A DNA stretch of 64,000 nucleotides from Lingula anatina (lineage: Eukaryota; Brachiopoda; Lingulata; Lingulida; Lingulidae), in the NCBI RefSeq assembly GCF_001039355.2, contig NW_019774303.1:332131-396130 (forward strand), given 5' to 3'. The notes beneath the pieces were generated by a model that was not told where the DNA came from, made no database searches, and saw only the letters and a list, made by a program, of their open reading frames with translations. Below, piece by piece: positions 60,610 to 64,000 of this stretch (within the stretch, counting starts at the first letter, position 1; every line of letters starts with the position of its first letter). Both the position numbers and the translations under genes were made by a program.

Positions 60610-63600
60610 AACATTGTTTTGGGGGTAGAAAAGCCTATTTCGAAAGTAAGATGTCGTTCACACAAGAGGCGTGTTTTTACTGAACATTACCGACGTCGGT
60701 CGGGTATTCTGTAATCTAAAATTCAACCTTGCTACGATCCAATATACGTAAACTTGATTGATTATCGCGATGTCACACGATTTAGATAAAGAACACCAGT
60801 CACGGTGAAGAGTTTAACTTTGTACGTTCACATTAGGCACAAGATTTTTTTGTAGTTTTGTCTTTTAATCGTCCCATCTCACCTACAGTACATTATAGGA
60901 ACATGGTTCACTCTGATATCAGAGGCCTCTGAAATACATGTACTACATGTAGTAGTACCCAAAGTTAAAGTTTAGGATAATTAGCAGATCCTGTGGTCAG
61001 AGTGTAGGAATAAGGGCTTCAGTGAACTTCTGATGCTAGCGTTAGGCATACAAGGGAATGAAGCCGGACATTTTAACCATATAAATGTACCAGTTGTTTA
61101 CCTGTGTAGTAACACCAGCACCCGACGCTGTCATAGTGATCTTCGTCCACCAAAAAGCTCGCCGTTACTTTGACATGTTTACAAAAATTTACATCATAAA
61201 ACCAGATGTTTACGTAAACTTTAAATCTATAAACTGTCATAGTCAGGTTGATTCAAAAAGTCACTGATTAAAGCATTGTTGGGTATACAGAGTCTTATTA
61301 GCACAATATTTGGATTTATAAGTGGATCAATTATATCCTTTACATACGTATGCAAATGATACCCCTTCCCTTACAATTTTAATGACCTAAAAACTTTCTT
61401 GAAAAGGTTTGAAGGCATGTCTTTTTCGAGTTATGTTGTTAACGTTTTTATGTTGTATAAGTTTTGTGATTTACCATAGTTAAATATGAATTTGCACGTG
61501 TTTGACATGCACTTTAGACGCATAAATCACAAAGGACGACTTCATCTCGCCACACAATCATCGGTGCGCACCGTCATTGAGCGGCTGCATGCTTCAGTGC
61601 ATCTTTGCCTTCGTGTTATCATGGGTTTCCATTACCAGCACAACTGTAATGTTATTCCTCACATTGTTTGTCGGGAGCTGGTTACTTCATTTTGTCCGGT
61701 TTTAAAGAAAATAAAAAGGGGAAAAGTGCAGACTGTCCAGGATAGCGCTTTATTTATCAGACAGCTTTAGTGATTGTGTTTTTTTCACCCAGCATATACC
61801 CCCGGCAAAGCTTAACAAACAAAGATTTTGCAGATAGTGCCGATTCCCTTTAATTGAAGGAATTATAATATATAATAAGCGACGGCGAACAATCAGAATA
61901 TTATATAAGATCTAAGTGGACACGGACATGCAAACATGCACCTTTGTCCTTATGCTGGGCACTGTAAACTTTATTCGGGATGTAAACATTTTCATGATTT
62001 ATCATACACATGATTAAAAAGACTCAAATAAAATTTCATGTTAGAATTGTGAATAAGTTAAACATAACTCTGTGAGTAATGAAGGAGTCAGTTTGTCTTT
62101 CAACTTTGCTGATTATAATGAGAATTCTGACATGTAGCGTATGACCACTGTTTTTGAATTTGCTGATAATAATCTCAACGGTGTTTCCATCAAATGGCAA
62201 AGATTTGTTTCTATTAAAATAGCAAAATGCCATTTCCGCCGAAGGAGAAATAAGATATATTCCGTTTAAGATATCAGCGAAAGGTGGTGTGGTTTACAGT
62301 CTCATGAATTCGTTTTAAGTTTCAGTAATAGTCTCTTCAAAAGACAGTTCCACTCCGATACTTCAAAGAAAAATTATTTCTTTTAATAAACTATTATTCT
62401 AGCTTTGATTGTTTAGTAAAACCCAAGAAATATAAATCGAATTAAAGAGAATGAATGAGAAGTTATGCAATTTCGAGAGAAACATAGGCTACAGCTTACA
62501 GTTGATTTAACAGAATTTTTCTGCAGTATAAAAAGAAAATTAAACTAACTCGTAAACACATCAAAGGCGCTTCGAATATCACAAAAGGCATTTCATTTCT
62601 AAAAGGGGTCGAAGCATAATACTGACGATTATTCATCTGTCCTCTAGAATTTTCTTTATTTACTGGCGGAACTTTATGCCATACGACTCGAGTTGCAAGA
62701 TGACACGTCAACGTCTGTCCGGTGACGTCTACTATGCCAGAAAACGGGGCGTTCTACGTACTAATATTGTACATCTTGACTGAAGTATGTTTACGTTTTA
62801 CGAGCATTGTGTTATTTTCAAGATCACGCCTCAAACTTACGTCACAAGAAAAAAATAAAACAGAATGGCCCGTGAAAAGTGGCTGGGAGAGGGGGAGAAG
62901 GCACAAAAGTTCTGCACTGTCCCCTAATCACCACGTCGTGTAGTGATCTGTCAGTCACTGTCATAGTTAAGAGGAAAGTTTGTAAACCCTATTACATAAC
63001 ACATTCTTATTCTTCGTTTGACTTCGGACACCAAGAAAAAAAAAGAAGTAATGGAAACTTGACAACATTTAAGAAAATAGTCACTCCGATTAAGCTGCAT
63101 GACGACTTTTATCTGTACAATCTCAAAGTCACTCTTTCAAAAAGATTTCGATCAAAACTTAATGTACTTTACCAGTTAATTACAAACAAGTGCCGTATAA
63201 GGTGTCTGATGACAACGTAGCGCCCACTAAATTATATCTATTACCTGAAAATTAAGAGCGGCAAAAGTTATCTTTTCGTCGTTTTTTATAAATATAATTT
63301 CCTCATCAAAACCATAAACGTCAACTCGTCAGATAAAGGTGAAAAGTATCGTGTGTTAAATTTTGCCGATATTTAAGAGTTGCCTCAGATTCACGTAAAG
63401 CAGAGTCTTCTGAGCTTTTTTTAAATCAGTGAAATAGGTTTGCTTGTCCCAAACCACCCCCTGGTTTCTAGTACATTCCAATTTGGGAAGATCATGATGA
63501 GGTCTGGTTGCGCTAGGAAGATAAACCATAAACATAAGCTTTGGACTGTTAATTCAGGGTGAGTCAGGACAGTTCTTTTAGTCCAGTCAGATTTTTCTAT

Positions 63601-64000
63601 GATGTTTTCTAAGGTAAGCATTTTAAATCAATGTTAATTAATAGTGGGAAAGTCCATGGCTTTTCTCTCTGGTATAATGTTCTGGAACTAATACTCATTA
63701 TGGTGAACCCTGCTTAAACTTTTTCCTATTGTGTAAATTGTTCCTTTGACTAGTTATCTTGTTATATTGTTTTTTTTAATTCAGTGATTTATAGTGGCAC
63801 GCTTCCTTTGCATTTTCTGCAGTTGTATTCACAGGTGATGATGCTTTACTTGCAAATGTTGGTCCATTTTTTGATTAGACGATGTTGTACATGCCCGTTA
63901 TACATGTAGTCAAAAGGTGTGTAGTTCAGCTAACGCATTTTATTGATTCATTGCATGTTTTAGAGAAACACCAAAAGTTAAATAATTTCCGTGACAGGTC
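60610..64000. other. Right end, no confident gene
   Basis: Short ORFs only. One from ATG 62731 to 62943 (about 70 residues, starting MPENGAFYVLILYILTEVC) has a hydrophobic segment but no motif or phase-2 donor. Confidence 0.3.

Overview
This is a window of AT-rich animal nuclear DNA: genes split by GT-AG introns, long gene-poor stretches, microsatellites, Tc1/mariner elements and a tRNA-derived SINE. The best-preserved gene is a pyrokinin/neuromedin-U-type peptide GPCR whose wording is closest to protostome receptors. Together with the very frequent ACATGTA-type words this suggests a marine invertebrate, probably a lophotrochozoan; that assignment is inference.

Left end (1-3.5 kb): the last coding exon of ISCA1 (mitochondrial Fe-S cluster assembly) on the + strand faces a small two-exon gene on the - strand for a 113-residue secreted cysteine-rich protein. 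Their poly(A) signals lie within about 16 bp of each other. A truncated copy of the 5' part of the secreted gene lies about 0.7 kb upstream of it.

3.5-23.6 kb: a two-exon GPCR gene (- strand, 494 residues, intron about 9.95 kb) dominates. Its intron holds only microsatellites and AT-rich DNA. A perfect 47-bp palindrome and a local GC-rich foldback lie between the secreted-protein gene and the GPCR.

23.6-38.5 kb: two pairs of near-identical blocks, A/B (about 4.2-4.5 kb) and C/D (2.7-3.3 kb), are laid out A-N-B-C-N-D, with a single N at each junction (27976 and 35139). The simplest reading is that B-C is the second haplotype of A-D, left in tandem by the assembler. The copies differ by real structural polymorphisms: a 168-bp MITE, a 180-bp and an 856-bp indel around a SINE, and microsatellite lengths. 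A and B each carry a dead Tc1-like transposase.

38.5-64 kb: no long ORF, but there is a striking series of short + strand ATG exons, each with a GT donor and most ending in phase 2. The rightmost, at 59689, has a TATA box and an E-box/CRE upstream. I interpret them as a candidate array of alternative first exons of one gene, possibly spliced to an acceptor at 60544 or to exons beyond the window. This was found by eye and needs RNA evidence. The same region holds a near-complete Tc1/mariner element (46.1-47.5 kb), a 226-bp foldback element and two minisatellites.
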